Assembly (NCBI RefSeq): GCF_044762655.1
Contig: NZ_JBIWER010000003.1
Span: 441,373 to 505,372, forward strand
Source of the DNA: Psychrobacillus sp044762655
Lineage (GTDB): Bacteria; Bacillota; Bacilli; Bacillales_A; Planococcaceae
DNA: 64,000 nt
Reading direction: 5' to 3'
The notes under the pieces were generated by a model, which was given only the letters and a program-made list of their open reading frames with translations, was not told the DNA's origin and searched no databases. This document shows, one piece after another, positions 24,330 to 33,740 of the stretch (positions are counted from its first letter, which is position 1; each line of letters opens with the position of its first letter). Both the position numbers and the translations under genes were made by a program.

Positions 24330-26741
24330 TTATATAACGATATTCACCATTTTGCCTGGAATTGCAATAATCTTCTTCACTTCTTGCCCATCCAACCATT
24401 GCTGTACCTGTTCGGAAGCAAGAGCTAACGCTTCTAGCTCTTCTTTTGTTGCATCTTTGGTCACAAGTAATTTTGCACGAACTTTTCCTTTAATTTGAAC
24501 CGGAATTTCTACTTCATTGTCTACTAATTTAGATTCATCAAAGGTTGGCCAAGACTCATATACGATTGTATCGTTATGTCCAAGAATGCTCCAAAGTTCC
24601 TCTGCAATATGTGGAACGATTGGAGAAATAAGCTTCACAAATCCTTCTACATATTCTTTTGAAATCTGCTCAGCTTTGTAGCCTTCATTGATAAATACCA
24701 TCATTTGCGAAATGGCTGTATTATAATGCATAGCTTCAAAGTCTTCTGTCACTTTTTTAACTGTTTGATGATACGCTTTTTCCATATTAACGGAAGAAGT
24801 ATCAGTAACTTTAACACTTAATTTACCGTCTTCATCGACAAGCAAACGCCAAATACGATCTAGGAATCTTCTTGAACCATCTAACCCATTTGTTGACCAA
24901 GGTTTCGAAGAGTCCAGTGGTCCCATAAACATTTCATAAAGTCGAAGTGAATCGGCACCATGACTTTTCACGATATCATCAGGATTAACTACATTCCCTT
25001 TCGATTTAGACATCTTCTCATTACCTTCACCAAGAATCATTCCTTGGTTAAATAACTTTTGGAATGGCTCTTTCGTTGTCACTACTCCGATGTCGTATAG
25101 GAATTTATGCCAGAAGCGCGCGTACAATAAATGAAGAACTGCATGCTCTGCTCCACCTACATAAATATCAACTGGAAGCCAACGCTTCGCTAATTCTGGA
25201 TCTACTAGTGCTTCGTCATTATTTGGATCGATATAACGAAGGTAATACCAACAGCTACCTGCCCACTGCGGCATTGTATTCGTTTCACGGCGACCTTTTT
25301 TACCTGTAACTGGGTCTACAACATTTACCCATTCCGTAATATTAGCTAGTGGTGATTCCCCTGTTCCACTCGGTTTAATATCCGTTGTAACTGGAAGCAT
25401 TAATGGTAACTCAGATTCTTCTACTGGTGTAGATGTACCATCTTCCCAATGAATAATTGGAATTGGCTCACCCCAATAACGTTGACGGCTGAATAACCAG
25501 TCACGTAGACGATACGTGATTTTCTTCTCACCTTTACCGTTTGCTTCAAACCATTCGATTGCTTTTGAAATTGCTTCTTGTTTATTTAAGCCATTTAAGA
25601 ATTCTGAGTTAACAAGCGTACCGTCAGCTGTGTAAGCTTCTTTTGAGATATCCCCGCCAGAAACTACTTCTACGATTGGCAGATCAAATTGTTGCGCGAA
25701 CTCATAGTCACGCTCATCATGAGCAGGAACTGCCATAATAGCACCCGTTCCGTATGTTGCTAATACATAATCCGCAATCCAAATTGGCATTTTTTCGCCA
25801 TTTACAGGGTTAATCGCATAAGCACCTGTAAATACACCAGTTTTATGTTTTGCTAGATCTGTACGTTCTAGGTCACTCTTCAATTTAACTTGATCTTTAT
25901 AAGCTTGCACTGCTTCAGCCTGTTCAGCAGTCGTAATTACATCAACAAGCTTGTGTTCTGGTGCCAATACTGCATAAGTTGCGCCAAAAATAGTATCGGG
26001 GCGAGTTGTAAATGCTCGGAATGATTCTTTTGAACCGTCCACCTCAAAAGTAAGCTCTGCACCTTCTGAACGACCAATCCAGTTACGTTGCATTTCTTTC
26101 AAGCTATCTGGCCAATCAAGATCATCTAAATCTTCCAAAAGTCTGTCTGCATAAGCAGTAATGCGTAGTACCCATTGACGCATTGGACGACGTTCTACTG
26201 GATGCCCTCCACGCTCTGACACTCCATCGATTACTTCTTCATTAGCCAAAACAGTTCCTAAAGCTGGACACCAGTTTACTGGTACTTCATCTACATATGC
26301 AAGACCTTTTTTGTACAGCTGGATGAATATCCATTGTGTCCATTTGTAATAAGAAGGGTCTGTTGTATTAACCTCTCTGTCCCAGTCAAATGAAAATCCT
26401 AAATCCGTCATCTGACGTTTAAAGGTAGCAATATTTTTAGCAGTGAATTCTGCTGGATCATTCCCAGTATCAATTGCATATTGCTCTGCTGGAAGACCAA
26501 AAGCGTCCCAACCCATTGGATGAAGAACGTTATAGCCTTGTTTACGTTTAAATGCACTTAAAATATCTGTTGCAATATATCCAAGTGGATGCCCTACGTG
26601 TAGACCTACGCCTGATGGATAAGGGAACATATCCAATGCATAAAATTTGGGTTTGGATGGATCATCTGTCATCTTATACGTCTTATTTTCTTGCCAATAC
26701 TTTTGCCACTTTTTTTCAATTGCCTCATGATTAAATCTCAT
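24330..26741 (-). CDS. leuS: Leucyl-tRNA synthetase
   Basis: A class Ia synthetase of 803 residues that charges tRNA-Leu. It has the HIGH-type motif FPYPSGVGLHVGHPLGY near residue 43, an inserted CP1 editing domain (about 220-415, with TTRPDTIFGATY), and the KMSKS motif EKMSKSKGNVV near residue 577. The anticodon-binding and C-terminal domains follow. AGGAGGAG precedes the ATG. Expression is controlled by the Leu T-box upstream. Confidence 0.97.
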   Translation of the reverse strand: MRFNHEAIEKKWQKYWQENKTYKMTDDPSKPKFYALDMFPYPSGVGLHVGHPLGYIATDILSAFKRKQGYNVLHPMGWDAFGLPAEQYAIDTGNDPAEFTAKNIATFKRQMTDLGFSFDWDREVNTTDPSYYKWTQWIFIQLYKKGLAYVDEVPVNWCPALGTVLANEEVIDGVSERGGHPVERRPMRQWVLRITAYADRLLEDLDDLDWPDSLKEMQRNWIGRSEGAELTFEVDGSKESFRAFTTRPDTIFGATYAVLAPEHKLVDVITTAEQAEAVQAYKDQVKLKSDLERTDLAKHKTGVFTGAYAINPVNGEKMPIWIADYVLATYGTGAIMAVPAHDERDYEFAQQFDLPIVEVVSGGDISKEAYTADGTLVNSEFLNGLNKQEAISKAIEWFEANGKGEKKITYRLRDWLFSRQRYWGEPIPIIHWEDGTSTPVEESELPLMLPVTTDIKPSGTGESPLANITEWVNVVDPVTGKKGRRETNTMPQWAGSCWYYLRYIDPNNDEALVDPELAKRWLPVDIYVGGAEHAVLHLLYARFWHKFLYDIGVVTTKEPFQKLFNQGMILGEGNEKMSKSKGNVVNPDDIVKSHGADSLRLYEMFMGPLDSSKPWSTNGLDGSRRFLDRIWRLLVDEDGKLSVKVTDTSSVNMEKAYHQTVKKVTEDFEAMHYNTAISQMMVFINEGYKAEQISKEYVEGFVKLISPIVPHIAEELWSILGHNDTIVYESWPTFDESKLVDNEVEIPVQIKGKVRAKLLVTKDATKEELEALALASEQVQQWLDGQEVKKIIAIPGKMVNIVI

Positions 26742-26760
26742 AAAATACTCCTCCTCTAAA

Positions 26761-27005
26761 TAAAAAAACTCGCCCCTTAAAAAACTAAGGGACGAGAGAT
26801 ATACTCACGCGGTACCACCCAAATTAGTGAAAAATCACTCAACTTGACTCCTTAACGCGGAAAACGGTATAAGCTACTGTTAGTTCACTTACACAGACTC
26901 AAAGGCGAGTTCAATAGTTCGTAACGCTAACTTGCACCATCCGTTAGCTCTCTAAAGAAACGAAATTTATCTACTAATCCTTTTCACAGTCCAATTCTAT
27001 TAGTT
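26761..27005 (-). promoter_or_regulatory. T-box riboswitch, Leu (CUC) specifier, upstream of leuS
   Basis: On the minus strand the T-box core TGGGTGGTACCGCG lies at about 26809-26823. The specifier CUC is at 26907-26909 in the context GAA-CUC-G. The terminator stem (CTCGTCCCTTA / TAAGGGGCGAG plus seven T) is at 26761-26796. Uncharged tRNA-Leu with a GAG anticodon would induce leuS. Confidence 0.92.
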
Positions 27006-27007
27006 TT

Positions 27008-27036
27008 ATAATAATGGATTTCAAAATAAAACACAA
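27008..27036 (-). promoter_or_regulatory. Promoter for the leuS T-box leader
   Basis: On the minus strand: TTGTGT, 17 bp, TATTAT, placed directly before the T-box 5' end. Confidence 0.55.
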
Positions 27037-27043
27037 GCTGATA

Positions 27044-27697
27044 TTAGATCGCTACATTTTCTTTAACATCTTTAATAATAAGATCAGCTTCCGTAGCATC
27101 AATAATATCTTGAACAGAATAACCCTCGAATACCTCTTTTAGTTCAAGTCCATTTTCTGTTACTTCTATCATTGCCCGTTCTGTTATTATTTTATTCACA
27201 ACTGCTTTACCCGTTAAAGGTAATTCGCATTGTTTTTTAATCTTAGCAGAACCGTCCTTAGCACAATGATCCATAATGACGATAATTTTTTTTGCACCGT
27301 GCACTAGGTCCATTGCTCCTCCCATACCCTTAATCATCTTCCCTGGAATCATCCAGTTCGCAAGGTCCCCTTTTTCAGATACTTCCATCGCACCTAAAAT
27401 AGCTACGTCTACATGTCCTCCACGAATCATCGCAAATGATTCTGCACTATTAAAAAACGCAGAGCCAGGAATCGTAGTCACTGTTTCCTTTCCAGCGTTA
27501 ATAAGATCTGGGTCTACTTCTTGTTCGGTAGGATAAGGACCAATCCCAAGCAAACCATTTTCCGATTGTAAAACGACCGTTTTGTTCGGTGAGATGAAAT
27601 TCGCTACTAAAGTTGGAATTCCAATTCCTAGGTTTACGTAATTTCCATCCTCGATTTCTTGTTCTGCTTTTCTTGCAATTTTTTCACGTGTATTCAA
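27044..27697 (-). CDS. scoB: 3-oxoacid CoA-transferase subunit B
   Basis: A protein of 217 residues that pairs with ScoA to move CoA from succinyl-CoA to acetoacetate. The catalytic glutamate is in the SENGLLGIGPYP motif near residue 45, typical of beta subunits, and GGHVDVAILGAMEVS near 112 is also conserved. The start is TTG with a strong GAGGAGGAG 6 bp before it. It follows scoA by 13 bp, as expected for a heteromeric transferase. Confidence 0.93.
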   Translation of the reverse strand: MNTREKIARKAEQEIEDGNYVNLGIGIPTLVANFISPNKTVVLQSENGLLGIGPYPTEQEVDPDLINAGKETVTTIPGSAFFNSAESFAMIRGGHVDVAILGAMEVSEKGDLANWMIPGKMIKGMGGAMDLVHGAKKIIVIMDHCAKDGSAKIKKQCELPLTGKAVVNKIITERAMIEVTENGLELKEVFEGYSVQDIIDATEADLIIKDVKENVAI

Positions 27698-27710
27698 TCG
27701 AAACTCCTCC

Positions 27711-28400
27711 TCAAGAACGTGTCGTTAAACGTTCGATTCTTTTTTCTTGTTCCGCTTGGAACAGACCTTGAACATAAATGCTCGGTGTATGTATTTGAGC
27801 TGGATTTAAATCTCCTGTCTCCACAATTTCTTCTACTTCCGCTATAGTAATTTTACCTGCAGCAGCCATCATCGGATTGAAGTTTTGTGCTGTCATGTTA
27901 TAAATAAGATTACCAAATTTGTCCGCTTTTGCTGCTCGTACCAAAGCATAATCAGCTCGAAGTGATTCTTCCAACACATACTCCTTACCATCATAAACAC
28001 GTATTTCTTTGCCTTCGGCTACTATTGTCCCTACACCAGCAGGAGTAAAAAATGCTGGAATTCCTGCACCGCCTGCACGGATTTTTTCGGCAAGTGTTCC
28101 TTGTGGTGTCAGTTCAACCTCAATTTCACCCGATATTACCTGTCTTTCAAACTCTTTATTTTCTCCAACATATGATCCAATCATTTTCTTTATTTGTTTA
28201 TTTTTGAGTAGTAGTCCTAGACCCCATTCATCCACGCCACAGTTGTTAGAAATAACAGTTAAGTCCTTTACACCTTTTTCGACTAAAGCTAATATGAGTT
28301 GCTCTGGAATTCCAACAAGCCCAAAGCCTCCGACCATCAGTGTCATGCCATCTTGCACTCCTGCAACAGCTTCCTTTGCTGAATTATAAATAGGTTTCAT
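27711..28400 (-). CDS. scoA: 3-oxoacid CoA-transferase subunit A
   Basis: A protein of 229 residues, the alpha subunit of the same CoA-transferase. The glycine-rich GGFGLVGIPEQLI near residue 24 and SNNCGVDEWGLGLLL near 52 are the family signatures, with GGAGIPAFFTPAGVGT near 110. It activates acetoacetate for thiolysis. AAAGGGGA precedes the ATG. A terminator-like hairpin separates it from bdh upstream, so scoAB may also be read from its own promoter. Confidence 0.93.
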   Translation of the reverse strand: MKPIYNSAKEAVAGVQDGMTLMVGGFGLVGIPEQLILALVEKGVKDLTVISNNCGVDEWGLGLLLKNKQIKKMIGSYVGENKEFERQVISGEIEVELTPQGTLAEKIRAGGAGIPAFFTPAGVGTIVAEGKEIRVYDGKEYVLEESLRADYALVRAAKADKFGNLIYNMTAQNFNPMMAAAGKITIAEVEEIVETGDLNPAQIHTPSIYVQGLFQAEQEKRIERLTTRS

Positions 28401-28487
28401 GCTGCCAATCCCCTTTCATTCGTAAACTCTATTCCTTATTATTTTCTCAAATATCCGATAACTTAGCAATCTATTACCCTAAATATT

Positions 28488-28527
28488 ATATAAAACGCAC
28501 CGATTATCTAATCGGGCGTTTTATATA
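28488..28527 (-). terminator. Hairpin between bdh and scoA
   Basis: Stem ATATAAAACGC...CGATTA / (T)AATCG...GCGTTTTATAT with small bulges, located 10 bp beyond the dehydrogenase stop. It may reduce readthrough into scoAB. Confidence 0.75.
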
Positions 28528-28537
28528 AGTGAATTAA

Positions 28538-29305
28538 TTATTGACTCGTGTATCCACCGTCCAAAACAACGGCTTGCCCCGTCATACCTTTAGCAGCATC
28601 GCTTGCTAAAAAGAGGGCTAAATCTGCAATTTCTTTAACATCTAGCAAACGTTTTTGTGGAACTAAAGGATATAGTACCTCTTCTAAAACAGATTCAACT
28701 GGAACATTTCGTACCTTTGCCAGATCTTTAAATTGGTTGCGAACGAGTGGTGTGTCCACATAGCCCGGACAAACTGCGTTTACTGTAATCCCGTCAGCAG
28801 CTGTTTCTAATGCTGCAACTTTTGTCAGCCCAATTACGCCATGCTTAGCTGAGTTGTAGGCTGCTTTACCTGCAAAACCAACTAAACCATTGATCGAGGC
28901 CATATTAATAATTCTACCGAATCCATTTTTCCGCATATGTGGAAGTACATGTTTAGTTGCAACAAAGGGTGCAGTTAACATTATTTTTATCAATAATTCA
29001 AAACGTTCCGTTGGAAAATCCTCCAGCATTGCAACATGTTGCATACCAGCATTGTTTATTAATATATCTATCCGCCCATACTCTTTGAAAGTTATATCAA
29101 TTGCATTAACAATATCTTCTTCGATTGTCACATCACATTTAATACCGAGCACATTATCGCCTAATAATTTTGCTGCATCCTTTACCTTCTCTTCATTTAT
29201 ATCAGTTAAAACAACCTTAGCACCAGCTTTATAAAATTCCTGTGCGACCTCAAAGCCAATCCCCTGTGCTGCTCCAGTTATAAGAAGCACTTTATCTTTT
29301 ACCAT
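28538..29305 (-). CDS. 3-hydroxybutyrate dehydrogenase (SDR family)
   Basis: A short-chain dehydrogenase of 255 residues. The NAD-binding motif TGAAQGIG is near residue 10, NNAG near 88, and the catalytic Ser-Tyr-Lys lies in ASINGLVGFAGKAAYNSAKHG around residues 139-156. The VNAVCPGYVDTPLV block near 180 is typical of 3-hydroxybutyrate dehydrogenases. It oxidises D-3-hydroxybutyrate to acetoacetate, which the neighbouring ScoAB activates. GGAGGTAAAACTA sets the start at 29305. Confidence 0.88.
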   Translation of the reverse strand: MVKDKVLLITGAAQGIGFEVAQEFYKAGAKVVLTDINEEKVKDAAKLLGDNVLGIKCDVTIEEDIVNAIDITFKEYGRIDILINNAGMQHVAMLEDFPTERFELLIKIMLTAPFVATKHVLPHMRKNGFGRIINMASINGLVGFAGKAAYNSAKHGVIGLTKVAALETAADGITVNAVCPGYVDTPLVRNQFKDLAKVRNVPVESVLEEVLYPLVPQKRLLDVKEIADLALFLASDAAKGMTGQAVVLDGGYTSQ

Positions 29306-29352
29306 TAGTTTTACCTCCAAATATCAACCCGTAAGTTCCTTTTGCTGAATAG

Positions 29353-30681
29353 TTAAATACCAAAACCAAGTGAGAATAATATAATTGCAATAGCTGTTCC
29401 TAGTAATGGCACTACTACAGTTGTGGCTGCAACTGGCCAATAGGCAGCGCTATGTTTTTCACCACAGATTGATTGAATAGTTGTTACTACGTACCCATTA
29501 TGTGGCAATGAATCAAGAGCACCAGAAGAAATTGCAACCACCCTATGAAGTGCCTCTGGGTTTACACCCATATCCATGTAATGCGGCGCTAACAATGGTA
29601 AAGCAATTGTTTGACCGCCAGATGAAGAACCAGTCATACCTGCAATTACAGATACAGCGATAGCAGCACCGATTAATGGTGACCCTGGAATATTTGTCAT
29701 TGCTTCTACAGCGGTTGTAAATGCAGGTACGTTTTTAGCAACTCCTCCAAATCCTACTACTGCTGCAGTATTACCAATTGCAATTATCGCCCCTACTGTA
29801 CCAGCTGAAAAAGCTTCCCAGAAATTGTCAGAATATTTTCTTCCAACAATATAGGTTGCAATAACACCACCTAGTAACGCTATTATTAGAGCTGATTGAG
29901 CAAGTTTATCGTGGAAAATAAATGAGATTAATAATACAACTACCAAAGGAATCATCGCTAAGAATGGATTTGGTAAATTTCTTTTCGTATCGAATGATGG
30001 ATCAGTATCACGATTTACAAATCTTTCCCCTTTATTAACAGCTTTCTGAATAATACGTCTCAGCCACCAGTAACCGAATGTCGCCATGAACACAAATACG
30101 ATAATGCTTACTTCCCAACCTGCGTAAGCATTCGTACCTAAAAATTCAATTGGAATCCAGTTTTGAATTTCAGGTGAACCCGCAGATGTCATCGTAAACG
30201 TTACAGATCCTAATGCTAATGTAGCAGGTATAAATCGCCGTGGTAAATCCGCTTGTTTGAATAATGAAATAGCCATTGGATATACAGAGAACGCTACAAC
30301 GAAAAGACTCACGCCTCCATATGTAAGAACCGCACAGGCAAGCACAATTGCAAGCACTGCATACTTCATACCCAATTTATCAACAATCCATTTGGATACG
30401 GAATCTGCTGCTCCACTATCCTCCATGACTTTACCAAATACAGCTCCCAGTAAGAACATTAAATACCAAGAAGCAATAAACCCAGTAAATCCTGTCATAT
30501 AACTTGTAACAAAATCAGCTTCACCTTCACCAGCAAGCTGTTTGAATAAAGGCATTCCACTAGTCACAGCTACCAAAAGTGCTGATATTGGACCAGCTAT
30601 TAGTATGTTTACTCCTTTCATGGTCAAAACTATTAACAAGGCTAAGCCGCCTATAAGACCGATCATACTTAATGCTTCCAT
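29353..30681 (-). CDS. GntP-family permease, probable 3-hydroxybutyrate uptake
   Basis: A membrane protein of 442 residues with about 12 hydrophobic helices, of the GntP/gluconate:H+ symporter family. Helices begin IGLIGGLALLIVL, and GMTGSSSGGQTIALPLLAP near residue 350 resembles the conserved glycine/serine-rich loop. Its position upstream of the dehydrogenase and CoA-transferase genes suggests 3-hydroxybutyrate or another short acid as substrate. GGGGGA precedes the ATG. Confidence 0.83.
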   Translation of the reverse strand: MEALSMIGLIGGLALLIVLTMKGVNILIAGPISALLVAVTSGMPLFKQLAGEGEADFVTSYMTGFTGFIASWYLMFLLGAVFGKVMEDSGAADSVSKWIVDKLGMKYAVLAIVLACAVLTYGGVSLFVVAFSVYPMAISLFKQADLPRRFIPATLALGSVTFTMTSAGSPEIQNWIPIEFLGTNAYAGWEVSIIVFVFMATFGYWWLRRIIQKAVNKGERFVNRDTDPSFDTKRNLPNPFLAMIPLVVVLLISFIFHDKLAQSALIIALLGGVIATYIVGRKYSDNFWEAFSAGTVGAIIAIGNTAAVVGFGGVAKNVPAFTTAVEAMTNIPGSPLIGAAIAVSVIAGMTGSSSGGQTIALPLLAPHYMDMGVNPEALHRVVAISSGALDSLPHNGYVVTTIQSICGEKHSAAYWPVAATTVVVPLLGTAIAIILFSLGFGI

Positions 30682-31045
30682 TTACAAATCCCCCTATTAT
30701 TTAAAATCGCGTTAAAATACCAAGTCAATTTATTGCAACAATTTTTATTAAAGTGATCGAATATAAAACAGAATCTAGAAAAAAATAAATAGTTAGGCAG
30801 TTATCATCCTCTTTAATAAATTGGGTCACTACTAATCTAAACTCCTGCAGAAGTATAGATCACTAAACTTGGTACTTTTTAATACCTCGGTAAATAAAAG
30901 CGCTTTCAAAAGCAATTAAAACATATACAAAATTTTCTATCAATAGCAATTGTGACGATATTGTTAACGAATAATTTCTCAACAGTCCAGATTTCCGGAT
31001 TATTATGAGGAAAATAAGAAAAATTCCAACTTTTTCACCAATAAT
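30682..31045. other. Regulatory region upstream of the permease gene
   Basis: No gene is visible. The region contains a cre-like site (30894-30909) and long A/T-rich stretches. I looked for a sigma-54 (-24/-12) promoter, TGGCAC-N5-TTGCW, on the minus strand and found no acceptable match. The housekeeping promoter of the permease-bdh unit should also lie here. Confidence 0.5.
30894..30909. promoter_or_regulatory. Candidate CcpA operator (cre)
   Basis: The sequence on the minus strand, TTGAAAGCGCTTTTAT, is a close match to the cre consensus WTGAAARCGYTTTCAW, with a central AGCGCT palindrome. It lies 213 bp upstream of the permease start. Catabolite repression of a ketone-body pathway would make sense. 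Confidence 0.65.
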
Positions 31046-31087
31046 AAAATCCGATTTATTGGATTTGTGTCCAAAAAATCGGATTTA
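31046..31087 (-). terminator. Terminator after the AAA+ regulator gene
   Basis: On the minus strand AAATCCGATTT pairs with AAATCGGATTT and an inner TTGGA / TCCAA extends the stem; a T-rich tract follows. Confidence 0.85.
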
Positions 31088-31089
31088 GG

Positions 31090-32433
31090 TCATAAGTTGT
31101 ATTTTTTTATTTTTTCATATAATGTTGATCTACTAAGACCAAGCTGCTTTGCAATTTGAATTTTATCTGTCTCTTCCTCTAAATAAGATTGCAGTACCTT
31201 CTTTTCAACATCCGCCAATATATCTTCTAAAGTACCAGTAGTATGGAAAGAGGGAACATTTCTTAACTTTATCTGGGAAGGTAAAGCAGATGGCAATATC
31301 ACATCTTTTTCCGCCATGAAAACAGCTGCTTGGAGTATGTTTTGTAATTCTCTTACATTTCCTGGCCAGTGATAGGATTGTAGTATTTCTCTCGTTTTTG
31401 TAGCTAAAGTTACATGTCGTCGACCAGCCTGCAGCATAAACTTTTGTAAAAAATAATGGAGTAAGTCGATGAAATCTTCCATTCTTTCTCTTAAAGGAGG
31501 AATTCGTATGGTGATTGCCTGCAGACGATAAAACAAATCCTCTCGAAATTTCTTTTCATCTATTAATTGAGCCAGTGAAATATTAGAGGAAACCACAATA
31601 CGAACATTTACTTTTTCACTGTGCTCCGAATTTACTGGCGTTATTTCTTCCTCCTGCATCGTACGTAATAGCTTAGCTTGAAGTGTAAGAGGAAGTGCAC
31701 CTATTTCATCTATATATAGTGTCCCTTTATCTGCTTGCTTATACCGTCCATTTTGTAGCTTCCCAGTTAGCGGATCAAAAACCCCAAATAATTCTTTTTC
31801 CAGCAACTCTGGTGGAACTGCGGCACAATTTACTTTAACGAAGGGAAAATCAGAGCGTTCTGAAAGCTGATGAATACTGTGAGCAAATAGATCCTTTCCA
31901 GTACCGCTCTCCCCTTCGATTAAGACGGGTAGCTCACTAGGAGCTATTATTTCAATCGTTTCTTTAATTTTTCGAATGGCTGGAGAACTGCCCTTTATCT
32001 CGGCCAATTTGTACTCGTTGTAACTATTATCATCGACGTTTAGTTGAATTCTTTCCATCGTTGTTCGAACATGGGAACTCAACTTTTTCCAATCGGACAT
32101 ATCTCGAAAAATCACACTTCCAAAAGCACCAACAATCTTTCCATCCACAAACAGGGGGACACGATTTGCAAGCATATATGTCCCTTTAATATAATGTGGT
32201 GAAGCATTATCAGCAATTCCTGATGCAATAACTTCATGCATTTTAGTATTTTCTATAATGTCCGCAACAGGTTTGCCGATAGCATCCTCTCGCTCTACTT
32301 CAAGAAACTCGCAGTAATCCTTGTTTATATACAGAATTTTTGAATCGGCATCTACTACAACAAACCATTGGAAAGCATTTTCTAAAATTTCTGCAAGAAC
32401 AGAAGTAGATAAGTTTTGTTGTAAAATTTCCAA
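31090..32433 (-). CDS. PAS-AAA+-Fis transcriptional regulator lacking the GAFTGA motif
   Basis: A protein of 447 residues with an N-terminal PAS domain (about 10-110, with VVVDADSKILYINKDYCEFL), an AAA+ domain (about 145-370) with Walker A GESGTGKD, Walker B GTLYIDEIG and arginine-finger region FREDLFYRL, and a C-terminal Fis-type HTH ending LGLSRSTLYEKIKKY. Between ELFG and GTLYIDE, the loop where sigma-54 activators have GAFTGA reads VFDPLTGKLQNGRYKQADK and is about 3 residues short. It probably controls the adjacent 3-hydroxybutyrate genes. The start is TTG after AAGGATG; it begins 1 bp after the MFS stop. Confidence 0.87.
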   Translation of the reverse strand: MEILQQNLSTSVLAEILENAFQWFVVVDADSKILYINKDYCEFLEVEREDAIGKPVADIIENTKMHEVIASGIADNASPHYIKGTYMLANRVPLFVDGKIVGAFGSVIFRDMSDWKKLSSHVRTTMERIQLNVDDNSYNEYKLAEIKGSSPAIRKIKETIEIIAPSELPVLIEGESGTGKDLFAHSIHQLSERSDFPFVKVNCAAVPPELLEKELFGVFDPLTGKLQNGRYKQADKGTLYIDEIGALPLTLQAKLLRTMQEEEITPVNSEHSEKVNVRIVVSSNISLAQLIDEKKFREDLFYRLQAITIRIPPLRERMEDFIDLLHYFLQKFMLQAGRRHVTLATKTREILQSYHWPGNVRELQNILQAAVFMAEKDVILPSALPSQIKLRNVPSFHTTGTLEDILADVEKKVLQSYLEEETDKIQIAKQLGLSRSTLYEKIKKYNL

Positions 32434-32434
32434 A

Positions 32435-33628
32435 TCATATCACATCCTTAGCATTTGTAACTTTCTTCAATGGTCGATCGTATAAAAGTGTAGGAACTAT
32501 CGCTAATGCTATAAGCACTGTGAAAACATAAAACATCACTTGTATTCCATAAACATCCACTATAATTCCCCCAGCAAATGGACCAATCATACGTCCAATT
32601 GTTGCCATGCTGTTCACAATTCCTTGATAAATGCCCTCTCTCCCCTTTGGCGCTAACTGATCAGCTAATGTCGGTACAGCTGGCCAAACGAATATTTCGC
32701 CAAGTGTCAGAACAACCATTGCTACGATGAACATTGTATAGTCCTCAGCATAGGAAACGACAACAAATGATCCCATAAATATTACTATACCAATAATCAT
32801 CTGTGTTTTTATCCTATGCTCCAGCCTATTAATAATTGGTTTAATTAGCGGCTGTGCAGCTAATATTAGCGCACCATTTATCGTCCAAAGTAAGCTATAC
32901 TGTTTTAAAGTTATACCTAAATCCAACACATGTGTGGAAATAGTAGAAGTCCATTGTACATAAGCAATCCATGTAAGCATGTATCCAAAAGAAACAATCA
33001 GCATTGCATAAAATGGCGCTTTTTGTTTAATTTTTTTGGAACCTTTCAATACTGAAGCATTAATATTTGGAGTAGATGACATATTGCGGTAAAAAACTCC
33101 TGCGATAAAAAGAAATAATACATATGTTAATAAATTTGCAAGAAAAATATTATTAATATTATGATCAGCAACTAAACCAGCAACAGCAGGTCCTATTGCC
33201 ACTCCTAAATTCTGAGCCAAGTATATAGCATTAAAAGCCTTTCGACCACCCTCCGGCCAAACACTACCTACTAACGCATACATGCTTGGGAAAATTATAC
33301 CACCACTAAACCCAAGAATAGCAACAAACCAAATATAAACTGGCCAACCATGCCAAAATGTTAAGAGTAAAAGTGCAACCATTGATAAAAAAATGCCAAA
33401 CATAATGGATTTATAGCCACCTATCCGGTCAAAAAGATATCCTCCAAGTAAATTACCAACAACTCCAGTTCCTGCATTAATCATAAGCACGAATCCCGCC
33501 ATCGTTAGTGTCTGTCCAAGATGGTCATGCATGTAGATTGTATGTAAAGGCCATAAAAAAGAATTTCCCATTGTATTGATAAACATTCCTATTATTAAAA
33601 ACCATACTGCTTTTGGCAATTTTAACAC
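32435..33628 (-). CDS. MFS transporter
   Basis: A protein of 397 residues with 12 predicted membrane helices and the MFS loop signature GGYLFDRIGGYKS near residue 63. It looks like a drug- or metabolite-exporting DHA1-type carrier, but the substrate cannot be read. The annotated start is GTG; a TTG three codons downstream (33619) has the better spacing from GAGGTG and may be the true start. It is cotranscribed with the regulator gene (1-bp gap) and divergent from ytqA. Confidence 0.8.
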   Translation of the reverse strand: MLKLPKAVWFLIIGMFINTMGNSFLWPLHTIYMHDHLGQTLTMAGFVLMINAGTGVVGNLLGGYLFDRIGGYKSIMFGIFLSMVALLLLTFWHGWPVYIWFVAILGFSGGIIFPSMYALVGSVWPEGGRKAFNAIYLAQNLGVAIGPAVAGLVADHNINNIFLANLLTYVLFLFIAGVFYRNMSSTPNINASVLKGSKKIKQKAPFYAMLIVSFGYMLTWIAYVQWTSTISTHVLDLGITLKQYSLLWTINGALILAAQPLIKPIINRLEHRIKTQMIIGIVIFMGSFVVVSYAEDYTMFIVAMVVLTLGEIFVWPAVPTLADQLAPKGREGIYQGIVNSMATIGRMIGPFAGGIIVDVYGIQVMFYVFTVLIALAIVPTLLYDRPLKKVTNAKDVI

Positions 33629-33740
33629 CTCAATTCTTTTTCACTCAGAACATTGTATTCCTTTTCAAATGGCACTTCAAGAAGATTACATCAAACTTAA
33701 CAAAATCATGTTAATATAATTCTGTTAAGGAGTGGAGAAA

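Noticed and set aside
30682..31045. Sigma-54 promoter for the permease-bdh unit
   Set aside because: No TGGCAC-N5-TTGCW match with proper GG/GC spacing was found on the minus strand, and the nearby regulator lacks GAFTGA.
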